A stretch of DNA of 35,963 nucleotides from NCBI GenBank assembly GCA_003427395.1, contig BFEA01000157.1:205828-241790 (forward strand), given 5' to 3'. Position numbers and translations under genes: made by a program. The notes beneath the pieces are model-generated. The model was given only the letters and a program-made list of their open reading frames with translations. It searched no databases and was not told the origin of the DNA. Origin of the DNA: Chara braunii. Lineage: Eukaryota > Streptophyta > Charophyceae > Charales > Characeae. Of this stretch, positions 8,842 to 17,970 are shown one piece after another; positions within the stretch are counted from its first letter, which is position 1, and each line of letters starts with the position of its first letter.

Positions 8842-8981
8842 TCTCAGAGTGGATTGTGCTGAAAATCTGGATCCAGGCAGGCAGGCAGCGAAAGCCCCTA
8901 CGCAAGGTGGCAAGCTGAAGGTTGGGAGCCTCGAGCAGGGCAAAGGCCCTCAGAAACACTTGAGGGTGAACAGTTCCCGTA
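8842..8981. repeat. Artefactual 140-bp duplication, copy 1
   Basis: Identical to 9020-9159. The two copies are separated by exactly the 38-nt mate-pair junction adapter. Not a biological repeat. Confidence 0.93.
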
Positions 8982-9019
8982 CTGTCTCTTATACACATCT
9001 AGATGTGTATAAGAGACAG
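8982..9019. other. Nextera mate-pair junction adapter (assembly contamination)
   Basis: CTGTCTCTTATACACATCT at 8982-9000 is followed at once by its reverse complement AGATGTGTATAAGAGACAG at 9001-9019. These are the Tn5 mosaic-end halves of the Nextera mate-pair circularisation junction. Translations through it give the well-known contaminant peptides VSYTHLDVYKRQ and MCIRDS. It marks library DNA built into the assembly, not genomic sequence. Confidence 0.98.
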
Positions 9020-9159
9020 TCTCAGAGTGGATTGTGCTGAAAATCTGGATCCAGGCAGGCAGGCAGCGAAAGCCCCTACGCAAGGTGGCAAGCTGAAGGT
9101 TGGGAGCCTCGAGCAGGGCAAAGGCCCTCAGAAACACTTGAGGGTGAACAGTTCCCGTA
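9020..9159. repeat. Artefactual 140-bp duplication, copy 2
   Basis: Second copy of 8842-8981, after the adapter. Removing 8982-9159 restores a plausible continuous E3 sequence. Confidence 0.93.
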
Positions 9160-9189
9160 TCCAAAAGTCGCGCGGGAAGGGCCGAACAA

Positions 9190-10020
9190 ATGGTCCCCCC
9201 AAACAAGATTAGACTCGCAACATGGAACATACGTGGACTTGGAGATACTGCTCGTAGGCGGAAAAAGACCCGCCTCCGTCGTTGGATTCACTCGCAGAAT
9301 GTCCAAATCATATGCCTTCAAGAAACAAAATTGAATGGGGATAAGATAAAAAATGGTCACTTCAGTTGGGATGGGCCCCAAGCCTGGGCTCCGGCAGAGG
9401 GATCTAGGGGAGAGACGACCATCCTCGTTGACAAAAAAATGGATTGTATAGTGATTGACAAATTTGCAGACCAATCAGGGAGATGGGTATGGATAAAATT
9501 GGCAATAGATAATGAAGAATGGGGAATTATGTCTATCTCTGCGTCGGTGGGGTATGCCGAAAGAATCAAGTTTATTGAAATGCTTCCAACATGCATGTCG
9601 GACACTAAAAATCTTATTTTGGCTGGGGATTGGAACACTGTCCTAAATCCTGGTCTGGATACCCCCCATACCTGCCCACTGAGAACCAACTCACTTACGT
9701 TGTCCTCCTTCTTGGAATATCAGTGCTTGTATGATGCCTTCCGGGTTCTGAACCCGGATGACAACGGTTTCACATGGTGTGGCCCCAGACCATCCCCAAA
9801 CACCTCGCACCCTAAGGAACGGCTGGATTTATTTCTAATTAGGGGTGCTTCGTGGGACCGTTGCACGTGGGTGGAAAATAAACGGGCTTCATTATCGGAG
9901 CACTACCCAGTAATACTGGACGTGCTCTCCAGAGAATTAACAGAAAGACATAGGCCCCCATGCAAACTAAATGTTAATATTCTTATGGATGAAGGGGTAA
10001 TTAAGTGGATCTCTAATTAG
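9190..10020 (+). pseudogene. LINE ORF2, APE-type endonuclease domain (E3)
   Basis: N-terminal domain of ORF2, an exonuclease-endonuclease-phosphatase fold that nicks the target DNA and so primes reverse transcription. It starts at ATG 9190. Motifs in order: ATWNIRGLGD (Asn), ICLQETKL (catalytic Glu), LAGDWN (Asp/Asn), NGFTWCGPRP, RLDLFLI, and LSEHYPV where the family has SDH. The Asp of SDH is therefore Glu here, which may impair activity. The frame closes at TAG 10018-10020 and the same frame continues with a second TAG at 10069, so both are premature stops inside a longer protein. Confidence 0.9.
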
Positions 10021-10339
10021 ATGGCTAACTGGACCAATGCCAAGGACCTTTTTCACGACCTTGAGACGTAGGCAGAGGTAGACATTGGTATAGTGCAGTC
10101 AGCTCTGATCGAATTTTCCAGAATGAAAGCCGCAAACAGAAACTGGAAGGAAAGAAACTTGATCTTAGGATATAGGGACAGTTTAACAAAATATGAACGA
10201 AGATCCGTTCGAAGAGTACTATTGGGCAGAGGTTCGAAAGGAGAAACTGCAGCAATTAGAGCTGCTAGAGACGCAAAAACAACATCAGTGGATCAAATGT
10301 TTGAGGATTAGAGGTGTGATAGCCTGAGGATACGATCGC
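10021..10339 (+). pseudogene. LINE ORF2, EN-RT linker (E3)
   Basis: Continuation of ORF2 between endonuclease and RT. The frame of the endonuclease reads on (MANWTNAKDLFHDLET, stop at 10069, then QSALIEFSRMKAANRNWKE and RSVRRVLLGRGSKGE) until about 10311. It then shifts to the frame beginning DRMTKLTFYSLLLRQFK near 10335. No domain is recognised; Lys/Arg-rich and probably helical. Confidence 0.6.
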
Positions 10340-12121
10340 ATGACGAAATTGACTTTCTATTCGCTACTTCTGAGACAGTTCAAACCACTGCTGAGGGAGT
10401 TGTCCCACCCCTTTGCAGTGGGGGCTCCTCATGCTACAGACACCCTAACCATGTGTTCATACGCCCATGAGTATTTTAAGGACATTGTTTCGACACGACG
10501 TCCGTATGACCCGCTAGATGTGGATCTCTCAAAAAATTCAGATTTATGGGAGAACACCCATTCAGTGACTTTTTCAGTCCTTTCTCGCTCAGCAAAAGAG
10601 AGGCTGGAGGAACCAATTACAGAAAGAGAGTTACTCACTGCAGCCAAGCAGATGGCCCTGGGCAAATGTCCGGGCCTTGATGGTCTTCCAGTGGAACTCT
10701 TTCTGGCAACAAGGGGCGCCTTCACCCCCTTTCTTTGTGAAATTTATAACCAAGCTAGGAAGACAGACTCCTTACCACATAATTTTACTAAGGGAGTCTG
10801 ACTCATCTCACTGCTCCATAAAAAGGGGGATAAGAAGGACGTCCGCAACTTGCGTCCAATTTCCCTGCTTAATGTGGTGTATAAACTGTTCGCCAAGACC
10901 ATGGCCATCCAACTAGCTCAGTTTTTACCTGAGCCAATTGGTTCGGAACAGGGGGCCTTTGTGAAGGGTCACTCCATTTACGAAAACATACTAGCCACAA
11001 TACAAGCTTTCGAGATAATAGGCATGGAAAAAAGAGAGGTCGCTCTCCTTCTCCTAGATATGGAGAAGGCGTATGATAAGGTGGGTTGGGATTTTGTTCT
11101 TACCACGCTGAAAAAACTGGGTTTTGGAGAGGTCTTCTGCAGAGGGGTGAAGGCGATGTATACCAAAGCCTCCTCGACAGTCATGGTTAACGGTAGGCTG
11201 TCTGAAGAATTTCAATTATCGCGCTCACTAAGGCAAGGGTGCCCATTGACCCCTTTACTGTGCCCATTGGCCCCTTTACTGTTTGTCACCCAGTTAGAAG
11301 TTTTGTTAGATAATATTAGAGCCAATGAAAAAATCCAGGGTTTGACGCTTAATGCACAGTCCCAATGGAAGTGGGGAGCCCTGGCAGACGATCTTACTAT
11401 AGCTTGTAGTAATACTAGAGAATCATTAGGGGGATTAAAACAGGTTGTAGAGTCGTACTGTCTGTTATCCGAGGCATCAATTAATTCGGGCAAGTTTGTG
11501 TTTTTCCTCCCAGAACCTTATGCCTTGTGTGTGGGTTGGGACCTCAAGAAAATTCCGGCTAATGTGTCAGAGAGGTTTTTGGGTGTTCAGGTTTCATTGT
11601 CGGAGTGTGCAGCGACATAAGATTTGCTACTCGCAGACAAGGTAACGACCCGGATACTGGGGTGGCAGAGGAATCATAGGCTCTCCCTCTTCGGTAGAGC
11701 TTTAGTGATTTCGGCAGCAACCTTCTCGGTGCTCTGGTTTCCGTTGTCGGTACATTTGATGGGGGCCGAAGCATACTCAAGGATTCGAGATGTGGCAACA
11801 AGATACTTGTGGAAGCCAGCAGCAGAGGATACGCAGGGTTACATCATCAAAACGGCATGGGCGATAGTGACATGTCCTCGTTCCAAAGGTGGTCTAGGAA
11901 TTCTGGACCCGGCACAACAAAACTTGGCCCTGCTAGCCAAATGGGTTACTATGGCCTTGTTTGGCTTGAAATCTAAGTTGTGGATCATCCTAGCTCAGTA
12001 CATCTTAGCGAAGGAATGGTGCCTTCCTAACCCCGCCTTGGTCTGGATCTGTATGCTAATTTCTTCCTATACTCAAAGAAGACCCAAATCGAGACTGTGG
12101 AAGAGCATCCTATACGCATGA
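10340..12121 (+). pseudogene. LINE ORF2, reverse transcriptase (E3)
   Basis: RT domain in a single frame broken only by stops. Blocks: KCPGLDGLPVELF (about 10668-10705), RPISLLNVVYKLFAK (10853), EQGAFVKG, motif A LLLDMEKAYDKVGW with catalytic Asp at 11057, motif B SLRQGCPL (about 11225), motif C ALADDLTIA with the Asp pair at 11387-11392, thumb RFLGVQVSLS and LSLFGRALV. TGA 10799-10801 and TAA 11618-11620 interrupt it; TGA 12119-12121 ends it. E4 has Gln and Trp at the last two sites, so these look like single C-to-T or G-to-A changes. A 21-bp tandem duplication in motif B adds seven residues (11240-11281). Catalytic residues survive, but the protein does not. Confidence 0.9.
11240..11281. 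repeat. 21-bp tandem duplication in RT motif B (E3)
   Basis: TGCCCATTGACCCCTTTACTG is repeated directly with one difference, giving CPLTPLL followed by CPLAPLL. E4 and E2 have a single CPLAP block, so the extra copy arose in E3 or its immediate parent. Confidence 0.9.
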
Positions 12122-13473
12122 AACAAACTTAAACCGGATGTACTTTTGCAGCCAAACACAAGAGACGAGGTTCTCAGACAAATTTTGTTTGAGAACCTGT
12201 ATATTAAACAACCTGATGGATCCACTTTTATGGCAGATGGCTCAGCTGACTCCTTCGGTAGGGCCTGGGTGGAAAAAGGGGTGGTCCAACTCCAAGACCT
12301 TTGGGACATGGAGAAGGCGGACTGAAAGTCAGATCTAGACCTCCGACATAAACTGCCAAGAGTGCATAATTTAACAAAGAATTTTAGTAAGTTGAAGGAG
12401 GCCGTCCCAAGGTACTGGACTGACATCCTAAGGAGTAGCAATTCCAGTATTCCTAATACCTGGTTGAGAGCGCCTGGTAATGGCAGAGAAATTTGGCAAG
12501 TTAAGGGTCCGGGCCTCAACCAGGGCACGAAAGTTCAGATCTGGAGAGTGGTGAAGAATAAAGGGACATACTCTACCTTGGGGAAGGGGGAGGAACGAGT
12601 GGAGTCGGTGCTCGAGGACCTGGAAGAGGTCAGAGTGTGGCAGGAACAGTCCACGTTAGGAGGTGGTGCAAAAGCTCAACTCCTGCATTTGAAGCTAAAG
12701 GACCTGTTAGTGGAGCTGCTATTATATGGTTGGAAAGATAGGATTGGCTCAACAACGCCGATCTGCAGGTACAAGCTGAAGATAGGAGTGTTGTACCTAC
12801 AAGCCCAGGTGAAGAAACAACCGATTGTGAGAGTTTTAAAGAAGCTGAGCAGGGCCGCCAAGGAGGTCTAGGTAACCTGGAGCTGTTCAAGATTTGGGCG
12901 GCACTGAGGAAGATTCCCTCACAAAAGCAAGCCAGTTTAATGTGGACGCAATCAATGCTTTTGACCCCAACGGGGACCTGGCTGAAGTCCAGAAGGATGA
13001 ATATCGCAGAAGCTTGCAGTTGGTGTAACTGGAGTTGGGAGATAGATGCCTATCTATGGTTGGAATGTCCCCTGGCGAGACAAAGTTGGGCTTGGTTGAG
13101 ACTCCACTGGGCGAAGATTGCAGAGGACGTCTTTCCCTGGACAGACAACTGGATATTGTTCGGGCTTCACCCACTGGAGAGTCATCTAGTGGAGGGGTGG
13201 GGATACGTGGCGCTTGTCTGCAGAGGAGCAATAATGCAGGCAATCTGGTCGGCCTGGAATAACCAAGTATTTCGAAGGGAACCAACTCCAATTGAGCTAC
13301 AGAAGAATCAAGTTTTGACCCATATCAGGACTGCTATAAGAGGAGACCGGACAAACAGAGCTGACAAACTTTGGTTTAGAAAGACTTGGGCTAATGAGAA
13401 AAAGTTAGCAGATATCTCACCAGAACAAAAGTTGGTTCTTGCTAAATGGTTACTTCCTGGTAGGGATCAATAG
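12122..13473 (+). pseudogene. LINE ORF2, C-terminal region with zinc-binding domain (E3)
   Basis: Rest of ORF2 after the TGA at 12119. The same frame continues NKLKPDVLLQPNTRDE to a stop near 12323. Later pieces are 12362-12871 (HNLTKNFSKLKEAVPRYW...YGWKDRIG) and 12940-13473, which holds the zf-RVT-like domain (LMWTQSML, CSWC, LWLECP, WGYVALVCRGAIM, ending AKWLLPGRDQ). The usual His before LWLECP is Tyr (AYLWLECP; E4 has QHLWFSCP). The terminal stop at 13471 matches the end of E1. At least two frameshifts are needed to join the parts. Confidence 0.8.
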
Positions 13474-13847
13474 CCATGTCTGAGCTCGCAATAGATCTCA
13501 GAAGGCCATAACCCCGTTGGAGTTCTGACAAAGGATGATAGCGGCTACTGAGAGTGAGAGATGTATTGTCTGGGTCTGTAGTAATGAAATTTAGTTTTGG
13601 TAAATTGGTCACCTTCTGAACCTAGGTAATAGGGTCGGATCCCTTGTATGTTGGGGAACCGTGGATTAACACAATGTGTATTGGGGATAGTGGTAGGTCT
13701 CAAGGTAAGTCTAGGTTATTAGGATGCTAGGAATTAGGAGAAGTAAATGTGCTGGAACTATGAGGAGTGCAAGGTTGGTAGGTAGAAGGGTGCTGCGTAT
13801 TGAAGGACAACTCATAAGCTAAACCGGCTGATGCTGCCGGGATAACT

Positions 13848-13877
13848 CCGGGTTGAATTGTGAGGTCCCCGGCCTCG
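13848..13877 (+). promoter_or_regulatory. Shared LINE 3'-UTR motif (E3 copy)
   Basis: Sense-strand copy, CCGGGTTGAATTGTGAGG followed by TCCCCGGCCTCG. It lies 34 nt before the poly(A) tail. E4 and E1 carry it at a comparable distance from their tails. Confidence 0.65.
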
Positions 13878-13892
13878 TTCCAGTGAATTGGG

Positions 13893-13898
13893 AATAAA
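13893..13898 (+). terminator. AATAAA polyadenylation signal (E3)
   Basis: Canonical hexamer 13 nt upstream of the start of the A tail, in the expected position for 3' end formation of the element RNA. Confidence 0.7.
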
Positions 13899-13942
13899 GC
13901 TGAATATTTGGAAAAAAAAAGGAAAAAAAAAAAAAAAAAAAA

Positions 13943-13957
13943 ACAATTTTGCATAGC
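13943..13957. repeat. Target-site duplication of E3, 3' copy
   Basis: ACAATTTTGCATAGC, identical to 5067-5081; the first A may belong to the tail. Confidence 0.85.
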
Positions 13958-14070
13958 CACACAGACTTTCGAAGAATTGCGATTCAAAAAAGTTTCGACA
14001 GGTGTCAGAATGGTCCTTTTTTTTTTTTATATATAGAAGTTATATCTTTTATATTCCAAAGACCAGTGGT

Positions 14071-14100
14071 CGAGGTCGGGGACCTCACAATTCAACCCGG
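14071..14100 (-). promoter_or_regulatory. Shared LINE 3'-UTR motif (E4 copy)
   Basis: The minus strand reads CCGGGTTGAATTGTGAGG followed by TCCCCGACCTCG, almost base-for-base the E3 motif. The sequence between motif and tail also resembles that of E1 (both contain AATATAAAAG). Confidence 0.65.
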
Positions 14101-14476
14101 AGTCACCAAGTAAATCTGCTGGAAACCGGGTCTAGCGTCCCAAGACCACTTTTCTCTCAACAGCAATTCGACTTCTCAAAAAACACTCTTGAAGCTCAGA
14201 AAAAGGTTCTGGGAGAAAGATAAGTCTTTTCCCAGGCACAATCACGTAAACTAGCTGTTGGGAACCGTGTCCAGCATCCCTTGATGCTATACTTCTCCTA
14301 AGTGAAAATCTTGAAAGCCAGGGTAATAGCAAGTAAGAATCCAACCCAGAGGCTCTTTGAGCAAAAACCACCTAAGTAAGGACAAAGACAAATCCTCATG
14401 TGCTCCTCATTAATCAGGCTCGTTTGGGGAGGAGAGGCTTCACCTATTGTATTAAAGGAGCCTCATTTGACCCTCC

Positions 14477-15185
14477 CTACATGCGATGACTATCTAATTC
14501 CCATTGCTCCCAAGGAGCCTTGGTGTAAACTTCAATTTGTCTTCGCTTATAATCGTGACTAACTTGTTCTCTATTGCCCATGTTCTGCGAAACCAACTGC
14601 AGCCCTTTCTTTCCCTCGGAAAGGCGACATCTGTCCCAGTCAGCGCGGATGACCAAACGAACAGTCCTCAATATTAGATGTTTCTGCATGTGAAGATTTG
14701 AATCAGTGTTACTGAAAACCTTTGCGTTCCTTGTTGCCCATATAACCTCCATAATGATTCCCCTACACACCAGAGCTACATAGCCCCATCCAGCCGTGTA
14801 CACTGATGACATTGAGGGTGTGTTGTATACAATCCATTTTTTTGACCAAACAACTGAGATTTCTCTCATTTTCCTCCAAAAACGATTTCCACCATTCCCA
14901 TACTAGATTAGATTGTGGGCAGGAGAACCAAAGGTGTTGTGGGGTTTCCTTGTCCTGACCACATCTTGTGCAAAACTCAGAAATATTCATCCCTTTTCCT
15001 AACAACCATGTGGCTACCGAGATCACCTGTAGTGTTTGCTGCCAAATCAGGCTAGCTATTTTTTGAGATGGAAGCTTTCTCAGAGCCTTCCACAGGTTCT
15101 CCCATTTAGGCATTGGTTCACTCCCCCCAAGGGTTCTCAGGATGTCTTCTTGATGCTTTAGCAGTTGGTGGATCCAAAAGTACAT
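14477..15185 (-). pseudogene. ORF2 C-terminal zinc-binding domain (E4)
   Basis: zf-RVT-like C-terminal domain in two overlapping frames (14763-15185 and 14477-14869) joined by a frameshift near 14770-14865. The Cys/His cluster is intact, unlike E3 and E1: CTRCGQDKETPQHLWFSCP. It then reads GWGYVALVCRGIIM and ends in a basic tail. Upstream WKALRKLPSQKIASLIWQQ matches E1 and E3. Confidence 0.8.
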
Positions 15186-15924
15186 TCCGCTGCACTGCCA
15201 CTCCTATCCTTGGTTTGTACTGGACCAAAGTTGTGTCTTTTGGTAAGTGGGTCTGACTCTTATCCCAGCCATATAACAGAGGTTTAATTTTGAAATCGTT
15301 TGTTTCACCCAGCAAAGTAAACGTAGACTGTTTCTTTAAACCTTGCTGTTCGAGAACTCTCAGTTCCGTGAGGCTCTCCAAATCTTGTACCATTTTCTCC
15401 CACTCTCGACGTAGGATACACCGGGCACTCCTTCTGATTCCCTCTATCCATGTTTGAACCCTCATACCCATTGTACCTTTCTGTTCCTCCACCCTCTATA
15501 CTCTGGAACCATCAGGGGATCTGAGCCAGGTATCCTTTGTAACCGGATGTGTCTTGTTCAGCAGGACAGACCAATGTTCAGGCACCGCACTTATTATTTT
15601 CTCCGCATTGGCTTCCACAGATCGTAGTCTTGGTAGCCTTACCCTGATCTCCTGTTTGGTTAACCAACGACCTTGCTCGAAATTTCATAATTCTTTAATC
15701 TGTAAAATACCTTTCTTGATCCAAGCTTGGCCGAAGGAACCCGCTGAACCATCTGCTCGGAAGATTTCTCCGTTATTTTGTTTGATAAATACGTTATCAA
15801 AAATGAGTTGGTTGCAGACTTCTGTGAACGTGAGTGGTTCCCTCAATAGGTGAGGCTGCAGCTTATTCCATGCGAAAAGGAAGTTCTTCCACGTTTTGAA
15901 TTTGGGGTGCTTTGAACAGTAGGA
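15118..15924 (-). pseudogene. ORF2 region between RT and zinc domain (E4)
   Basis: Readable as FAWNKLQPHL, TEVCNQLIFDNVFIKQ and ADGSAGSFGQAWIKKG in the 15495-15920 part, then EEQKGTMGMRVQTWIEG to PLLYGWDKSQTH at 15118-15492. It matches the E3 stretch 12110-12800. Several stops and a frame change break it. Its Trp in FAWNK shows that the E3 stop at 12119 replaced a TGG codon. Confidence 0.7.
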
Positions 15925-16881
15925 CTACATCAACATGCAAAGCCAGATGTGTGAGCCCTGAGACATGTCCCACTCCTTTTGCAATATGTACTCAGCAATT
16001 TGCACCCACATTTTGTTTGCGTTCTCCAACATACCTAGGATTGGCCATTTAGCCAATAAGGCTATATTCTGGCGCTTAGGATCTAGGATACCCAGCCCAC
16101 CTTGTTGTCGAGGCTGTGTTACCGCATCCCACTCCACTTTCGAGATAAAGCTCTCGTCCTCTCCAGCGGCCGTTTTCCATAGGTATTTAGACCCTATTCT
16201 CTTGATCTTTGTATAAGCCTCTTCACCCAACAAGTGGATCGTTAGGGGGAACCATAGAATAAAGAAGGTTGTTGTTGATAACACCAAAGCCCTCCCAAAC
16301 AAGGACAGCTTGAAGTTACGAACCCAACCACAAATTCTTGCAGTAACTTTATCACCAAGCAGAGTGTCCTGAGCAGCACCACTGTTGGACAAGGAAACTT
16401 GAATACCCAAAAACCGCTCAGACCTGCCTAAAGGAACTTGCCTCAACCCGCAATCCACATTGAGCTCATAAGGAGGGGGAAGAAAATAAGCTGACTTTTC
16501 CCAATTTATTGAGGTTTCCGATAAAATACAATATTCATACAATACCACACGTAGCTCATGCAAAACTACAGAAGAGTTTTCTACTGCAACTGTCAGATCA
16601 TCCGCTAGAGCCACTTCCTTCCATTCGAGGGAGGGGGAGAAAGCCAGACCTTTAATTTTAGTATTGGTCCTTAGATTTGATAACAGAGTATCCAATTGGA
16701 TCACAAATAAAAGGGGGGCCAATGGGCAACCTTGGCGAAGCGACCTAGACAAAGTAAATTCCTCTGATAATTTCCCATTTACAATGACCCTGGATGAGGT
16801 CCTTGCGAGCATTGCCTTCACCCATCTGAGAAGCCTTGACCAAAACCCAACTTCTTCAGGGAGGTAAGAACAAAAGTCCAC
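15925..16881 (-). pseudogene. Reverse transcriptase, palm and thumb (E4)
   Basis: The longest intact RT piece in the window (318 codons). It contains motif B SLRQGCPLAPLLFV, motif C ALADDLTVAV with both catalytic Asp present, RFLGIQVSLS, LSLFGRALVLS and GGLGILDPKRQNIALLAKW. A TAG at 15925-15927 ends it. A frameshift near 16860 separates it from motif A. In E3 the corresponding AAQD has become AAT-stop-D. Confidence 0.9.
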
Positions 16882-17245
16882 CCTACTTTGTCATAGGCTT
16901 TCTCCATATCAAGTAATAGGATTGCCACTTCCCTTTTTTCTTTGCTGATTACTTCCAAGGCTTGTATCGTTGTTAGGATATTGTCAAAATTTGACTTACC
17001 TTTGACAAATGCCCCCTGTTCTCCGCCTATCAGATTCGGAAGGAGGTAAGTCAGGCGTAATGCAAGGGTTTTAGCCAAGAGTTTATACACTACATTCAAA
17101 ACCGATATCGGTCCGTAGTTCGCTACCTCTTGCTTATCTCCTTTTTTATACAAAAGGGAGATAACACCTTGAATTACAGTTAGGGTACAATTAAGATCGT
17201 AGAAGTATTGCGACAGATGATCAAGAGAAAGGAGGAAACTGTACT
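16860..17245 (-). pseudogene. Reverse transcriptase, fingers and motif A (E4)
   Basis: N-terminal part of the E4 RT: QGVISLLYKKGDKQE, ISVLNVVYKLLAKTLALR, GGEQGAFVKGKSNFDNILTTIQ and motif A LLLDMEKAYDKVGW. The frame runs on past 17245 toward 17294, but RT similarity stops near FLLSLDHLSQYFYDL. A frameshift at about 16860-16880 links it to the palm. Confidence 0.85.
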
Positions 17246-17250
17246 CCACT

Positions 17251-17476
17251 ATAATGGCGGAAGCATGTGGGTGGATGGTTGGGGCGCAGTACACAGATTA
17301 TTCGGGGAAACCCGAGTAAAGTATAGAAGAGGGACAATACCACTGCGAAGGTGCAAGAAGTGTTTTGAGACATAAGGGAAGATCGTCCTTCGTAGTGTTA
17401 CGGAAGCAACGCCGCTATCGTTGAGACGATATGATTGGGATGTTTAAAAATCAGTGGAAGAAGAAAAACCTTCGTT
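17251..17476. other. No feature recognised
   Basis: About 225 bp between the E4 5' junction and the Cys/His ORF. No repeat, ORF or RNA structure that I could support. Confidence 0.5.
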
Positions 17477-17872
17477 ATGAAGACCTTCACTACAAAGAGG
17501 AACAAATCTAAGGCGAGATTGATTACCTCTAGGGCCATTCATAATAATTTTGATGTAAGTATTAGAGCAAGAATTATAGTGAAGACTCAGTACGATGACA
17601 TAATTAAAAAGAGGGAGATCATGAGATTGGTGAGAACGGAGGTGGGTGGGATGCAGATCGAGGCACCAGTAAAGGAGATGATAAAGCGTCGAGCACGCAT
17701 TGTTTGGAAGAAATGCCCGAATGTGGGCAATATTATCCACAACCACCGGGAATTCGCGTCGGTGCGTACATCCAACTGCCTGTGTGCTGGATTGCCCTAC
17801 CCCAAGAGGGACGGGCACGTACATTTCTGGATAGGTGACTTGGCGAATGTACCACACCCCCACTGGTGCTAG
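17477..17872 (+). CDS. Unrecognised ORF with Cys/His motif
   Basis: ATG at 17477 gives 131 residues; the open frame extends upstream to 17435 only through a TTG. The protein is basic, with RNKSKARLITSR near the start, IVKTQYDDIIKKREIMRLV in the middle, then APVKEMIKRRARIVWKKCP. It ends with a compact Cys/His pattern: NVGNIIHNHREF, then CLCAGLPYPKRDGHVHFW. That arrangement looks like a structured nucleic-acid-binding or metal-binding segment, perhaps from a retroelement ORF, but I cannot name the family. The stop codon falls inside the 17866-17970 repeat, so the 3' end is probably truncated by that sequence. No promoter or splice context is clear. Confidence 0.4.
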   Translation: MKTFTTKRNKSKARLITSRAIHNNFDVSIRARIIVKTQYDDIIKKREIMRLVRTEVGGMQIEAPVKEMIKRRARIVWKKCPNVGNIIHNHREFASVRTSNCLCAGLPYPKRDGHVHFWIGDLANVPHPHWC

Positions 17873-17970
17873 TGGTGTTGATAAGAGCAGGCACTGCTAG
17901 CACTTGGGGGGGGGGTCCATCTATTGGTGGGAAGCAACACCTGCTAGAAAACGGGTCCAGCGTCCCATAC
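17866..17970. repeat. 3'-UTR-like direct repeat, copy 1
   Basis: Matches 18281-18385: GTGCTAGTGGTG..., TCCATCTATTGGTGGG, CTAGAAAACGGGTCCAGCG. It contains a short stem (GTGCTAG against CTAGCAC) and a G10 run (17906-17915). The GGTCCAGCGTCCC phrase also occurs in the 3' UTRs of E1, E2 and E4, so the repeat is probably a detached LINE 3' end. Confidence 0.7.

Larger units (their letters stand above)
8253..9212 (+). pseudogene. LINE ORF1, C-terminal domain (E3)
   Basis: C-terminal part of ORF1 just before the endonuclease ORF, in the place held by 26606-27454 in E5. It reads VLRVIPIVCTLTPQGAMFL, then IPMIPVKNPPSVYQ, then VYWLPLAHLLD. I recognise no named domain. The main frame stops at 8918. The probable native C-terminus is in another frame and ends RTNGPPKQD at 9212, overlapping the ORF2 start (9190) by 23 nt. 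Annotation is complicated by the adapter artefact, which duplicates 140 bp of this region. The published start at 8253 is only the first open Met. Confidence 0.6.
5082..13942 (+). mobile_element. LINE E3, full-length insertion with decayed ORFs
   Basis: Non-LTR retrotransposon of 8861 bp bounded by a 15-bp TSD (5067-5081 and 13943-13957). Order: 5' UTR 5082-6517; ORF1 6518-9212; ORF2 9190-13473 (endonuclease, RT, zinc-binding tail); 3' UTR with the shared motif at 13848-13877; AATAAA at 13893; poly(A) from 13912. The ORFs carry several frameshifts and stop codons, so it is an old copy. About 178 bp (8982-9159) is a library artefact, so the true element is nearer 8.68 kb. It is closely related to E4 and more distantly to E5. 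Confidence 0.88.
13474..13942 (+). other. E3 3' UTR and poly(A) tail
   Basis: About 440 bp without an ORF. It carries the shared 3' motif (13848-13877, CCGGGTTGAATTGTGAGG onward) and an AATAAA signal at 13893-13898. The A-rich tail runs from 13912 and merges with the TSD at 13943. Confidence 0.8.
14017..17250 (-). mobile_element. LINE E4, 5'-truncated
   Basis: Minus-strand non-LTR element with tail T12 at 14017-14028 and the shared 3' motif at 14071-14100. CTGGAAACCGGGTCTAGCG lies at 14119-14137 and a variant at 14257-14280. ORF2 is present from the RT fingers (about 17245) to its C-terminus (14477); EN and ORF1 are missing. The protein is close to E3 throughout and serves as a reference for the E3 mutations. 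No convincing TSD was found, and the 5' junction at 17240-17250 is set only by the end of RT similarity. Confidence 0.87.

Noticed and set aside
8849-9230. Open frames on both strands spanning the adapter
   Set aside because: They contain the adapter translations VSYTHLDVYKRQ and MCIRDS and exist only because of the library artefact.
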